Numbered from the stretch's first letter, positions 1-6,541 are shown. The stretch: DNA of 6,844 nucleotides from an uncultured Ruminococcus sp. (GCA_946188175.1 CAMHUJ010000090.1:1-6844), one strand, 5' to 3'. Numbers and translations are program-made. The notes: generated by a model not told the origin, from the letters alone.

Positions 1-20
1 AGAAGGGGCTGGCAGATTTT

Positions 21-124
21 GCAGCGGGAGGTCCGGAGGGATAATATCCCTTTGGCGGAGTTTGAGGCGGAGCCTCATTATCAATCTATCAGAGATACTG
101 TATCTCTCCGCGGGCAGCGGGAGG
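21..124. repeat. Palindrome cluster flanked by 11-bp direct repeats
   Basis: The 11-mer GCAGCGGGAGG occurs at 21-31 and again, unchanged and in the same orientation, at 114-124. Between the copies lie five consecutive perfect palindromes: TCCGGA (32-37), AGGGATA-A-TATCCCT (37-51), TGAGGC-GGA-GCCTCA (63-77), AGAGATAC-T-GTATCTCT (91-107) and CCGCGG (108-113). The heptamer GGCGGAG also occurs twice (54-60, 66-72). The cluster begins two bases past the TAA of the HD-domain gene, so on the minus strand it would form that gene's 3' untranslated region. No stem is followed by a T-run on either strand, so a classical intrinsic terminator is not supported. It may be a small non-autonomous mobile or REP-like element, or a structured RNA tail. 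The repeats and palindromes are seen directly; the element interpretation is inference. Confidence 0.55.
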
Positions 125-125
125 G

Positions 126-731
126 TTATTCAGAGCCCTCTAAGAAATACGAGGCTTCCATATCGGCGACATGCAGCGCAAATGCAAGCGGGAACCGTTC
201 GAGCGCCGTACCGATTGTGCCCTTATCCTCCGGACCGGAAAATCCCATATGCCAGCGGATCGCCATTGCCTCCTCGCGGTGCAGATGCATGAAAAACTGG
301 ATCATCAGCACGGATTTCTCGCCGTGACCGTAGGGCAGGCGGTCGTCGATCTTATAGAACGGCACCTTCTCCCAGACGCCCTGTGCATTCTTTGCATTGC
401 GGTAATCGACCGTATAAAAATTCATCTTGCAGAGATCGTGCAGCAGCGCGCAGACGGCAATCGTCTCCTCGGAATATTCAGGGAAATGATAGACGCTGTG
501 CACGCGCTCACGTTCGAGATACGCTTTGAGATTGTAATAGACATTCAGCGAATGCTCCAGCAGACCGCCCGCATAGGCGCCGTGATAGCGCGTACTGGCG
601 GGGGCTGTGAAGAAATCGTTTTGCTCTGCGAGCAGATAGCTCCGCAGACGGTCGGCACCCGGACGCTTGACATGCTCATCCCAGATGCTGAGAAATTCCT
701 GCTTTTTTGCTTCCAGTTCCTGATCGGTCAT
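126..731 (-). CDS. HD-domain phosphohydrolase (YhaM-type HD domain, no OB fold)
   Basis: The 201-residue product is a metal-dependent HD-superfamily phosphohydrolase, probably cytoplasmic. The ligand set is complete: H60 (in GGLLEHSLNV), H98-D99 (LLHDLCK), H136 (PYGHGEKS), H161 (IRWHMG) and D190 (LHVADMEASY). The spacing and the GGLLEHSL/LLHDLCK wording resemble the HD half of YhaM-type 3'-5' exoribonucleases. Those proteins are longer, near 310 residues, and carry an N-terminal OB-fold domain that is absent here. I see no signal peptide or membrane segment. The start is the ATG at 731, with GGAGG eight bases upstream; a TTG five codons earlier overlaps that ribosome site and is unlikely. The gene follows the GH25 stop by 24 nt and so is probably co-transcribed with it. 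The substrate (RNA, nucleotide or other phosphoester) cannot be told from sequence. Confidence 0.88.
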   Translation of the reverse strand: MTDQELEAKKQEFLSIWDEHVKRPGADRLRSYLLAEQNDFFTAPASTRYHGAYAGGLLEHSLNVYYNLKAYLERERVHSVYHFPEYSEETIAVCALLHDLCKMNFYTVDYRNAKNAQGVWEKVPFYKIDDRLPYGHGEKSVLMIQFFMHLHREEAMAIRWHMGFSGPEDKGTIGTALERFPLAFALHVADMEASYFLEGSE

Positions 732-739
732 TTGATGAT

Positions 740-744
740 CCTCC
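740..744 (-). promoter_or_regulatory. Ribosome binding site of the HD-domain gene
   Basis: GGAGG on the minus strand sits eight bases before the ATG at 731. It overlaps the TTG at 746-744 that would give a five-residue longer protein, so it decides in favour of the ATG. Confidence 0.8.
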
Positions 745-755
745 AAATTGATAGT

Positions 756-1505
756 TTACGGCTGAACCGTATAGCCTGCGAACTGACGGAAATCCTCCGC
801 CGTGCCGCGGAAGACATTGAGGTCAATCAGCACATCGCCGCCCGAATAGCCGTCGAGCATGCCGCGCGGATTGTACTGCCAGAATGTCCAGTCCGGTTTG
901 AAATTGTGCGAAGGTGCGTTGAAAATGCTGCGAATCCAGAGCGTGTAATCAAAGTCGGTATCCTTGAGATAGGTTTCCCAGCATTGTCTTGTCGTGTAGA
1001 TGATCGGTTTTTTGCCGTAGACGCCGCGCATTCTTGCGAGCAGGATACGGAGATTCGTGCGGACTGCGTCGGCATCGGGCAGATTCTCCGAGCGGTAGAA
1101 TTCCAGATCAATGACGGGCGGCAGCGCATCCTCATCATCGGGGACGACGGCGCAGTAATTATCCGCCTGCGTTGCCGCGGAGCTGTCGAAGCTGAAAAAG
1201 TGATATGCACCGACATACAGTCCGGCAGCGCGCGCGTTTTTCCAGTTCTCGGCGAAGCAGTCATCGACCGTGCCGGAGCCTTCGGTCGCTTTCAGAAATG
1301 CAAAGGTGATGCCCTGTTCTGCGATGCGCTCCCAGTTCATCTGTCCCTGATAGTGCGAGGCATCGACGCCGCGCACCGGATAGCGCGATTTCAGCGGCAT
1401 ATTGAACCAGACCGTTCCGGTGCTGAACAGATGCCAGAGCAGCAGTCCGCAGACCAGAATCGCGGAGAGCAGCAGCAGGGTGCTGCTTTTTCTTTTGTTC
1501 TTCAA
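756..1505 (-). CDS. Membrane-anchored GH25 lysozyme (N-acetylmuramidase)
   Basis: The 249-residue protein should hydrolyse the beta-1,4 bond between N-acetylmuramic acid and N-acetylglucosamine in peptidoglycan, outside the membrane. A basic start (KNKRK) and a hydrophobic segment at about residues 9-27 form a signal anchor. The cysteine at residue 19 does not sit in a good lipobox. The GH25 barrel spans about 44-245. The four acidic positions expected for the family are present: D48 (GVDASHYQG), D133 and E135 (VIDLEFY) and D228 (LIDLNVF). KATEG (72-76) and YHFF (101-104) are also typical. I see no cell-wall-binding repeats. The start used is a TTG with AGAAGG nine bases upstream; no in-frame ATG exists before the membrane segment. 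An out-of-frame ATG at 1531 gives nine codons whose TGA overlaps this TTG. The gene is 29 nt after the GH74 stop and 24 nt before the HD gene. Likely roles are wall remodelling or attack on other bacteria. Confidence 0.92.
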   Translation of the reverse strand: MKNKRKSSTLLLLSAILVCGLLLWHLFSTGTVWFNMPLKSRYPVRGVDASHYQGQMNWERIAEQGITFAFLKATEGSGTVDDCFAENWKNARAAGLYVGAYHFFSFDSSAATQADNYCAVVPDDEDALPPVIDLEFYRSENLPDADAVRTNLRILLARMRGVYGKKPIIYTTRQCWETYLKDTDFDYTLWIRSIFNAPSHNFKPDWTFWQYNPRGMLDGYSGGDVLIDLNVFRGTAEDFRQFAGYTVQP

Positions 1506-1531
1506 ATCGGGAAGCCTTCTCTCTTTTTCAT
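1502..1531 (-). other. Nine-codon mini-ORF overlapping the GH25 start
   Basis: On the minus strand an ATG at 1531-1529 opens MKKREGFPI and stops at TGA 1504-1502. The stop shares two bases with the TTG start of the GH25 gene (TTGA). This geometry could permit termination-reinitiation coupling. It could also mark a one-base deletion: one extra base near CCGAT would join the ATG in frame to the GH25 protein as MKKREGFPDLKNKRK. The ribosome site before this ATG is weak, while AGAAGG lies inside the mini-ORF and serves the TTG. Confidence 0.35.
1515..1520 (-). promoter_or_regulatory. Ribosome binding site of the GH25 gene
   Basis: AGAAGG within a purine-rich tract on the minus strand ends nine bases before the TTG at 1505. 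It is the main support for a non-ATG start. Confidence 0.55.
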
Positions 1532-1534
1532 ATT

Positions 1535-3718
1535 TTACTGTACCTGACCCGTGACGATGCCTCTGCCGTTCGTGGCAAAATAGAATTTGCCGTAGACGGA
1601 AGCGTCGCCGGTGATCGACGGCGTGATATTGCCGAAGCCGTCCTTATCGGTCGTAAGCCTGAACCAGCTTTTGCCGTGATTTTCGGTCATATAGATGCCG
1701 CCGCCCTGACCGTTCGCCTCGCCCATGAGGTAGAGCGGTGCGACGCCGCCGACATTTTTCGGAGCGCCGGTGCCGATCGCATTGGCAGAGACGCCTCTGA
1801 GATAATTCACTGTTTTGCCGCGGTCCGAGGAATAGCCGACGCTGTTTCCGGAGCGGATCCAGAGTGCATCGGGATTGTCATGGCAGGGGACCAGCTCGCA
1901 GTTATCCGAAACGGTAAGGCCGGTCGAAGCAAAATTCGTGCCGCCGTCATCCGAGCGGTAAATGCTGTCATCGCAGACGGCATAGACCGTATTGGAATCA
2001 AACGTATCTGCAAAGATTTTTGCGCCGCGCCCGAGCCCGTTCGGCTTGAACCACGAATTGCCGAAATCCGTCGTATAGTAGACATTTGCGGCAAGCACGC
2101 CCGGCGTCCAGAAGATTCTGCTGCCGTCTGCCGTGACTGCGACATCGCCGCCGGCGGCGCGCTCCGGCAGCTTTGGCGACGGGAACCATGAGCTGCCGCC
2201 GTCGTTTGTGAAGACCAGCGGTGAACGCTTGCTGTCGCTGGTATACGCGGCGATTTTTCCGGCTGCCCATGCTGCCGCGACATCCGAGGCGGTGCCGTTG
2301 TTCATGAAGTGCAGATCGTCCGGACAGCGGTCGGTATCGAGATGTGCAAAGCCGGTCAGGTCGCCCATGATCGAATAGAGTGCAGGAATCGTATCGTCGG
2401 TCTTTGCGACGGAAACAACCTTGAATACAGCAGTCTCCTCGATGCCTCTTGCATCGAACTGCACAATGACCGGATATTCGCTGCCGAGCTCGGTCATGTT
2501 CTGCGTGGTATAGAGCGTTGCGCCGGTGCCCCATGTGACCCTGTCGCTGTTGAACGGGTCGATCTCGAGATCGGCGATCCACCAGCCGGTTTTCGCCTGC
2601 TGACCGCCCCAGCGGAGCCAGAACGCCTCGGAGGTGTCCATTGCATACTGATCGCCTTCTGCTGAGAACAGCGGCGTCCATGTATCGCCGCCGTCGGTCG
2701 AGCGGTAGACGTTTTCGCCCTTCTCCGACCAGAATCCGAGCGTGCTGCATATCACCGTATCGGGATTGCTGCCGTCCACGGATAGACCGGAGAATCCGCC
2801 GTATCTGCCGTCCTTGCAGTTCGGCGTAATATCCTCGTATTTTCCGGATTTCAGATCATAGCGGCAGACTGCGCCGTCCCTGACGGCTGCATTCGGTCCG
2901 CAGGAGTCGGAATAGCAGAGATAGAGGTATCCGTTCGGGGAGATCTCGGCTTGCAGCGGATACATGCCCGCCAGATTCGCAGGCAGCTTCTCAAACGATT
3001 TGCCTGCATCCTTCGAGCGGTAGATGCATTCGCCGTTCTGCATCGCGCAGCCGACGTACATATCATTGCTGACCGGATCGAATTCGATCCACATGACGCC
3101 GATCTGACATTTCTCCTGAAAATAGTCGCCCTCGACGGGGAATGCGGCGCATTTCTCCCATGTGACGCCGAAATCATTGCTCACATAGAGCCCGTCGGTG
3201 CGCGAGCCGCAGAAGACCTGCCGGTTATCCTTCGGATTGACCATGAGCCGTTCGCCGACGCCTCTGCCGGACATGTTTCCGCCCATGGCGAAGGGCATAT
3301 CCGCCTGCACCCATGTATTGCCGTAATCAGAGGAGCTGAGGATCGCGCCGTTGCTGCCCGCGTATGTGCCGCAGGAGAGATAGACGCGGTTCGGCTCGAC
3401 CGGATCGGCGGCAATGGATTCAATGCCGATCAGATTCCAGTCGTCCGCATTGACGCCGCCGAAATGATCGGTGATCGGTACCCAGCGGCTGTCGGATTTG
3501 CTTCTGCGGTAGGCGCCGCCGATATCGGTGCGGCAGTAGCAGAGCCCTTCCTCGGCTTTGCTGTAGACAATGCCGGGGATATATCCGCCGCCGCCGATTG
3601 CGACATTGCCGAAGACGGTCTCGCGCGTACCGGACGCTTTTCCGGCGCATCCGGTATGCAGCAGCATGGCAGCGGCAGCACAGATCGCCGCCGTGCGTTT
3701 GATATTCTTATGTTTCAT
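1535..3718 (-). CDS. GH74 endo-xyloglucanase, lipoprotein
   Basis: The 727-residue protein is a glycoside hydrolase family 74 enzyme, which cleaves the beta-1,4-glucan backbone of xyloglucan outside the cell. Residues 1-23 are a lipoprotein signal with lipobox LHTGC, so C24 should be lipidated and the enzyme held on the membrane surface. The family opening follows at once: VAIGGGGYIPGIV (39-51) and RTDIGGAY (63-70), whose D65 matches the first catalytic aspartate. GGDVAVTADG (523-532) probably holds the second. Asp-box motifs recur near 129, 180, 235, 340, 504, 549, 589, 630 and 678, as expected for two seven-bladed propellers. The length fits a catalytic module alone; no carbohydrate-binding module or dockerin follows. 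The mature domain has 17 further cysteines, which is many for an exported enzyme. An upstream in-frame ATG at 3808 would translate the inverted repeat and was rejected; GAGG six bases before 3718 supports this start. Sialidase-type BNR proteins share Asp boxes, but the N-terminal wording is GH74. Confidence 0.92.
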   Translation of the reverse strand: MKHKNIKRTAAICAAAAMLLHTGCAGKASGTRETVFGNVAIGGGGYIPGIVYSKAEEGLCYCRTDIGGAYRRSKSDSRWVPITDHFGGVNADDWNLIGIESIAADPVEPNRVYLSCGTYAGSNGAILSSSDYGNTWVQADMPFAMGGNMSGRGVGERLMVNPKDNRQVFCGSRTDGLYVSNDFGVTWEKCAAFPVEGDYFQEKCQIGVMWIEFDPVSNDMYVGCAMQNGECIYRSKDAGKSFEKLPANLAGMYPLQAEISPNGYLYLCYSDSCGPNAAVRDGAVCRYDLKSGKYEDITPNCKDGRYGGFSGLSVDGSNPDTVICSTLGFWSEKGENVYRSTDGGDTWTPLFSAEGDQYAMDTSEAFWLRWGGQQAKTGWWIADLEIDPFNSDRVTWGTGATLYTTQNMTELGSEYPVIVQFDARGIEETAVFKVVSVAKTDDTIPALYSIMGDLTGFAHLDTDRCPDDLHFMNNGTASDVAAAWAAGKIAAYTSDSKRSPLVFTNDGGSSWFPSPKLPERAAGGDVAVTADGSRIFWTPGVLAANVYYTTDFGNSWFKPNGLGRGAKIFADTFDSNTVYAVCDDSIYRSDDGGTNFASTGLTVSDNCELVPCHDNPDALWIRSGNSVGYSSDRGKTVNYLRGVSANAIGTGAPKNVGGVAPLYLMGEANGQGGGIYMTENHGKSWFRLTTDKDGFGNITPSITGDASVYGKFYFATNGRGIVTGQVQ

Positions 3719-3724
3719 AATAAA

Positions 3725-3729
3725 CCTCA
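3725..3729 (-). promoter_or_regulatory. Ribosome binding site of the GH74 gene
   Basis: TGAGG on the minus strand ends six bases before the ATG at 3718. It picks the start directly before the lipoprotein signal over the ATG 30 codons upstream, which lies in the inverted repeat. Confidence 0.75.
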
Positions 3730-3743
3730 TTCGGAGGAATTTT

Positions 3744-3811
3744 GAAATGCGGAATGAGAAATCGCGGCTTTCGGATTCGTCCGCGCAGCGGACACCTTCA
3801 TTTCTCATTTC
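3744..3811. repeat. Nested inverted repeat between the GH36 and GH74 genes
   Basis: Most of the 96-nt gap is a symmetrical element. The outer arms AATGAGAAAT (3753-3762) and ATTTCTCATT (3800-3809) are perfect 10-bp complements. The outermost GAAATG (3744-3749) and CATTTC (3806-3811) also pair, in an alternative register. Inside lies a perfect hairpin, GTCCGC-GCA-GCGGAC (3779-3793). ATTTCT is tandemly repeated in the right arm. The AT-rich arms around a GC-rich core, placed between two genes, suggest a MITE-like or REP-like dispersed element. It might also act as a processing site or weak terminator, although no T-run follows the inner hairpin on the minus strand. The symmetry is seen; mobility is inference. 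Confidence 0.6.
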
Positions 3812-3814
3812 TGA

Positions 3815-5995
3815 TTATACTTTTTGCAGTATGATCTGTACGGACTGCATATCGCCGCCGAGATTCGGGAGCATCATGCCGCACTGCATCAGATAGGCGC
3901 CGGATTTGACATCCTCGCTGCCGCAGCGTGTGAAGGCATAGTCGGCATCGGCGTCAAGTCCCGCCAGCAGAATGCGCCGCGATTTCATATTCGCCTCCGC
4001 CGTGATCTGGATATATGTGAACACGGCTTCCGATTTGTCAGCAGATACGAAAATCCATGCGTCATAATCCGCATTCTGCTGCGCAGCATAGCCGGAGGGT
4101 CTGAACGGATTGCCGAGCCGGTACAGTTCGCCGTCGCGGACAAGGCTGCTGATGCCGTGCCAGCGTGCGATCTGCGCGGGAATCTGTGATTTTTCGGCAT
4201 CGGAAAGCTGCGTGACATCGAGCTCATAGCCGAAGGTGCCGAACATTGCAACATTTGCGCGTGTTTCAAAGGGCGTCACGCGGCCCGTTGCATGATTCGG
4301 GCAGACGCTGACATGCGAGCCGACTGCCGAGGGCGGCATGAACAGCGATGCGCCGTACTGGATCCGCAGACGGTCCTTTGCATCGGTGTTGTCCGAAGCC
4401 CAGATCTGCGGCGAATAATAGAGCATACCGGCATCGAAGCGCGCACCGCCGCCGGAGCAGCTTTCGAGCAGGATATCCGGATATTCGGTGACAAGGCGCT
4501 CGAGCATCTGATAAACGCCGAGCATATAGGCGCGCCGGAAACCTGCGCGCGGAATCTCCGTCAGCTGGCGGTTCATATCCCATTTGATATACGAAACCGG
4601 CACAGAATCGAGGATTTTCTTCATCTGCTCCCAGACCGCGTCACGGACATCCCGCCGCGTATAATCCAGCACATACTGTGCGCGCGACTGCGTCCGCGGT
4701 CTGCCTTCGATGCCGATTGCAAAATCGGGATTTCCGCGGAACAGGTCGCTGTCCGGCGAGATCATCTCCGGCTCGAACCACAGCCCGAACTGCATTCCTC
4801 TGCCGGTGATATGGTCGGTCAGGGGCTGTAAGCCGCCGGGCAGCTTGCGTTCATCCGGTGTCCAGTCGCCGAGCGAGCAGTTGTCGCTGTCGCGTCTGCC
4901 GAACCAGCCGTCGTCGAGCACAAAGAGCTCAATGCCGAGCACAGAGGCTTCATCGGCGATCGTTTTCAGCTTTTCGAGATCAAAACTAAAATAGGTCGCT
5001 TCCCAGTTGTTGATGAGCACGGGGCGCTCGATATAGCGGTAATCGGAGCGAATCAGGTGATCGGAGAACAGCTTATGGAATGTCCGCGACATGCCGCCGA
5101 TGCCGGATTCGCTGTAAACAAGTACCGCTTCGGGTGCGTCAAATTCGGATTCCATGCTGAAAAAATGCGAAAAATCGTCGGTCTGCATGCCGATCTGTGC
5201 TCTGGTCTGACAGAACTGCGTCAGCTCGGCTTGCAGCATGAAATCGCCCGACCAGATCAGTGTAAAACCGTAGGCTTCACCCTGCAGCTCGGTCGTTTCG
5301 GGACGCACCAGCGCAAAAAACGGGCTGTACTGATGCGAGGATTCGCCGCGGCTGCTGTCGAGACGCTGTTTGCCGTGACGAAGCGGAAGACGCTCCGCCT
5401 GCCGCTCGCGCGCCCATGAGCCGTAGAGCGAGATCATCTCAAAGCGGTCGTCGTCGAGATCGACGGATGCCGAAAGCACGCGCCGCAGCGTGACATCGCG
5501 GTCGCCGCAGTTTTCGAGCGAGACACTGCGGATGATCGCGTCGATGCCCTCGAATACCGTATAATGCAGCGTGACCTCGACGCCGGTCGGCTCGTCGCGC
5601 AGCAGGATATCGAGCGTTTCGCAGCCGTTGCCCCATGTATGCGGCATGCAGCGCGGATTGTATTTTCCGTTGTAGATGCGGTGGCTGACATAGCGCAGAT
5701 TGCAGGCGCATGCACCGTCTTCATTTTCAATGCCGATTGCAGCCTCGCGGTAATCGCCGGTGCCTGCGCACGGATATTCAAACGGCGCACAGTCCATGAA
5801 GCTCGCGCGTTCGCGTTCGTTTTTTGAAGGGACAAAGGGTGGATCGCCGAGCCGCAGCAGATCGCTGAAATCCTGCGGTGCGATGCGCTTTCCCCAGTAT
5901 GTATGCAGCAGGAAACCGTCCGCGACCGTCAGCACATAGCTTGCGTGCGGCGTATCGAGCTGAAACTGCCCTGCTTCCTCAAGATAGGTAATCAT
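3815..5995 (-). CDS. GH36 alpha-galactosidase, cytoplasmic
   Basis: The 726-residue enzyme should release terminal alpha-galactose from melibiose, raffinose-family sugars and galactomannan oligosaccharides by a retaining mechanism. It has the three-part layout of bacterial GH36 enzymes: an N-terminal beta-sandwich (to about 310), a catalytic barrel (about 315-640) and a C-terminal beta domain. The nucleophile is D473 in YIKWDMNR and the acid/base is D535 in WASDNTDA. Substrate-pocket motifs are also intact: NNWEATYF (329-336), VLDDGWFGRRD (359-369) and ESCSGGGARFDAGMLYY (511-527). The length matches the usual 720-745 residues. There is no signal peptide, so it acts on imported sugars, and no transporter is in the window. 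The start at 5995 has AGAGGG seven bases upstream; an ATG 12 codons earlier lacks a ribosome site. The gene lies 89 nt after the lipoprotein gene and 96 nt before the GH74 gene. The family assignment is firm; the exact substrate is not. Confidence 0.95.
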   Translation of the reverse strand: MITYLEEAGQFQLDTPHASYVLTVADGFLLHTYWGKRIAPQDFSDLLRLGDPPFVPSKNERERASFMDCAPFEYPCAGTGDYREAAIGIENEDGACACNLRYVSHRIYNGKYNPRCMPHTWGNGCETLDILLRDEPTGVEVTLHYTVFEGIDAIIRSVSLENCGDRDVTLRRVLSASVDLDDDRFEMISLYGSWARERQAERLPLRHGKQRLDSSRGESSHQYSPFFALVRPETTELQGEAYGFTLIWSGDFMLQAELTQFCQTRAQIGMQTDDFSHFFSMESEFDAPEAVLVYSESGIGGMSRTFHKLFSDHLIRSDYRYIERPVLINNWEATYFSFDLEKLKTIADEASVLGIELFVLDDGWFGRRDSDNCSLGDWTPDERKLPGGLQPLTDHITGRGMQFGLWFEPEMISPDSDLFRGNPDFAIGIEGRPRTQSRAQYVLDYTRRDVRDAVWEQMKKILDSVPVSYIKWDMNRQLTEIPRAGFRRAYMLGVYQMLERLVTEYPDILLESCSGGGARFDAGMLYYSPQIWASDNTDAKDRLRIQYGASLFMPPSAVGSHVSVCPNHATGRVTPFETRANVAMFGTFGYELDVTQLSDAEKSQIPAQIARWHGISSLVRDGELYRLGNPFRPSGYAAQQNADYDAWIFVSADKSEAVFTYIQITAEANMKSRRILLAGLDADADYAFTRCGSEDVKSGAYLMQCGMMLPNLGGDMQSVQIILQKV

Positions 5996-6002
5996 GGTAA
6001 TT

Positions 6003-6008
6003 CCCTCT
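6003..6008 (-). promoter_or_regulatory. Ribosome binding site of the GH36 gene
   Basis: AGAGGG on the minus strand ends seven bases before the ATG at 5995. It supports that start over the ATGs at 6031 and 6022, which lack a purine-rich site. Confidence 0.75.
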
Positions 6009-6041
6009 GACACAAAGGACATATTTTGCATATTGTTGTAG

Positions 6042-6081
6042 GTACAGCGTATTTTTCCGGAATGTGCATCGACTGCTGTAC
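6042..6081. promoter_or_regulatory. Dyad symmetry between the lipoprotein and GH36 genes
   Basis: GTACAGC (6042-6048) and GCTGTAC (6075-6081) are perfect 7-bp complements separated by 26 bases, and that spacer contains the palindrome TTCCGGAA (6055-6062). The dyad starts just past the lipoprotein stop and ends about 46 bases before the GH36 start. It could be an operator or an RNA stem that sets the ratio of the two messages. No T-run follows on the minus strand, so a terminator is not supported. I recognise no known operator consensus in it. Confidence 0.3.
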
Positions 6082-6084
6082 TGA

Positions 6085-6501
6085 TTAGTTCCCGCCCGTG
6101 ACGCCGGCATCGCTCAGCGCTTTTTCGGTGCCGCAGACCATGATATTGCCGTATTCGGCATCATTGGTATAAAGGATATAGCGGAAATGGTCGATCTGCT
6201 TGTCATACTGCTGTGTCTGCTTATAGGATTCCAGTGTATCGGGATTGTTTGCGCGGATGACATAGAGCCCCTCGAAGCCGTCCTCGGGCGTTTTGCCGTT
6301 CGTGGCGGCGAGCATGGAGATGCCGGTCTGTTCGGTCATGTCATTGAGCGTGACCTGATATCCGAGCGTCTGCATGTTCATCTGAATGACGGAATCCGCC
6401 GGAATATAGGCTCTGGATGCGGCAGAGGATTCCGGCTCCGTGCTGCCGCAGCCGGTCAGCAGCAGACCTGCCGCTGCAAGTGTGAGGATTTTCTTTTTCA
6501 T
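6085..6501 (-). CDS. Small lipoprotein of unknown function
   Basis: The 138-residue protein begins with a lipoprotein signal peptide: KKK, a hydrophobic stretch, then lipobox LLTGC with C18 as the lipidated residue. A short Ser/Glu-rich linker (19-30) leads to a compact domain of about 105 residues that looks alpha/beta, with segments such as GYQVTLND (47-54), GLYVIRAN (78-85) and GNIMVCGTEKAL (118-129). It should sit on the outer face of the membrane. I do not recognise the family. The domain broadly resembles small uncharacterised lipoproteins of clostridia, which is only an impression. It lacks the size and features of an ABC-transporter solute-binding protein. The start at 6501 has AAAGGAG eight bases upstream. 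It is the first gene of the row, 89 nt ahead of the alpha-galactosidase, but its link to sugar use rests on position only. Confidence 0.85.
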   Translation of the reverse strand: MKKKILTLAAAGLLLTGCGSTEPESSAASRAYIPADSVIQMNMQTLGYQVTLNDMTEQTGISMLAATNGKTPEDGFEGLYVIRANNPDTLESYKQTQQYDKQIDHFRYILYTNDAEYGNIMVCGTEKALSDAGVTGGN

Positions 6502-6541
6502 GTTTCATTCTCCTTTGTGTCAGTGATTTTTCATGCGCTTG

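Noticed and set aside
19..327. A plus-strand open frame from the left edge that reads like protein at its start
   Set aside because: Its first third is the palindrome cluster and the rest is antisense to the HD gene. A different plus-strand frame (KGLADFAAGGPEG, stop at 42-44) could be the tail of a gene entering from the left, but 14 codons are too few to call.
171..1547. A 458-codon open frame on the plus strand opposite the HD and GH25 genes
   Set aside because: It is antisense to two genes with complete catalytic motifs, has no recognisable domain, and is explained by GC-rich codon use on the opposite strand.
2951..3745. A 264-codon plus-strand open frame opposite the GH74 gene
   Set aside because: It mirrors the GH74 codons, shows no motif, and runs across the GH74 signal sequence and ribosome site.
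3719..3808. A 30-residue N-terminal extension of the GH74 protein
   Set aside because: The extension translates the inverted repeat, lacks a ribosome site and would bury the lipoprotein signal inside the protein.
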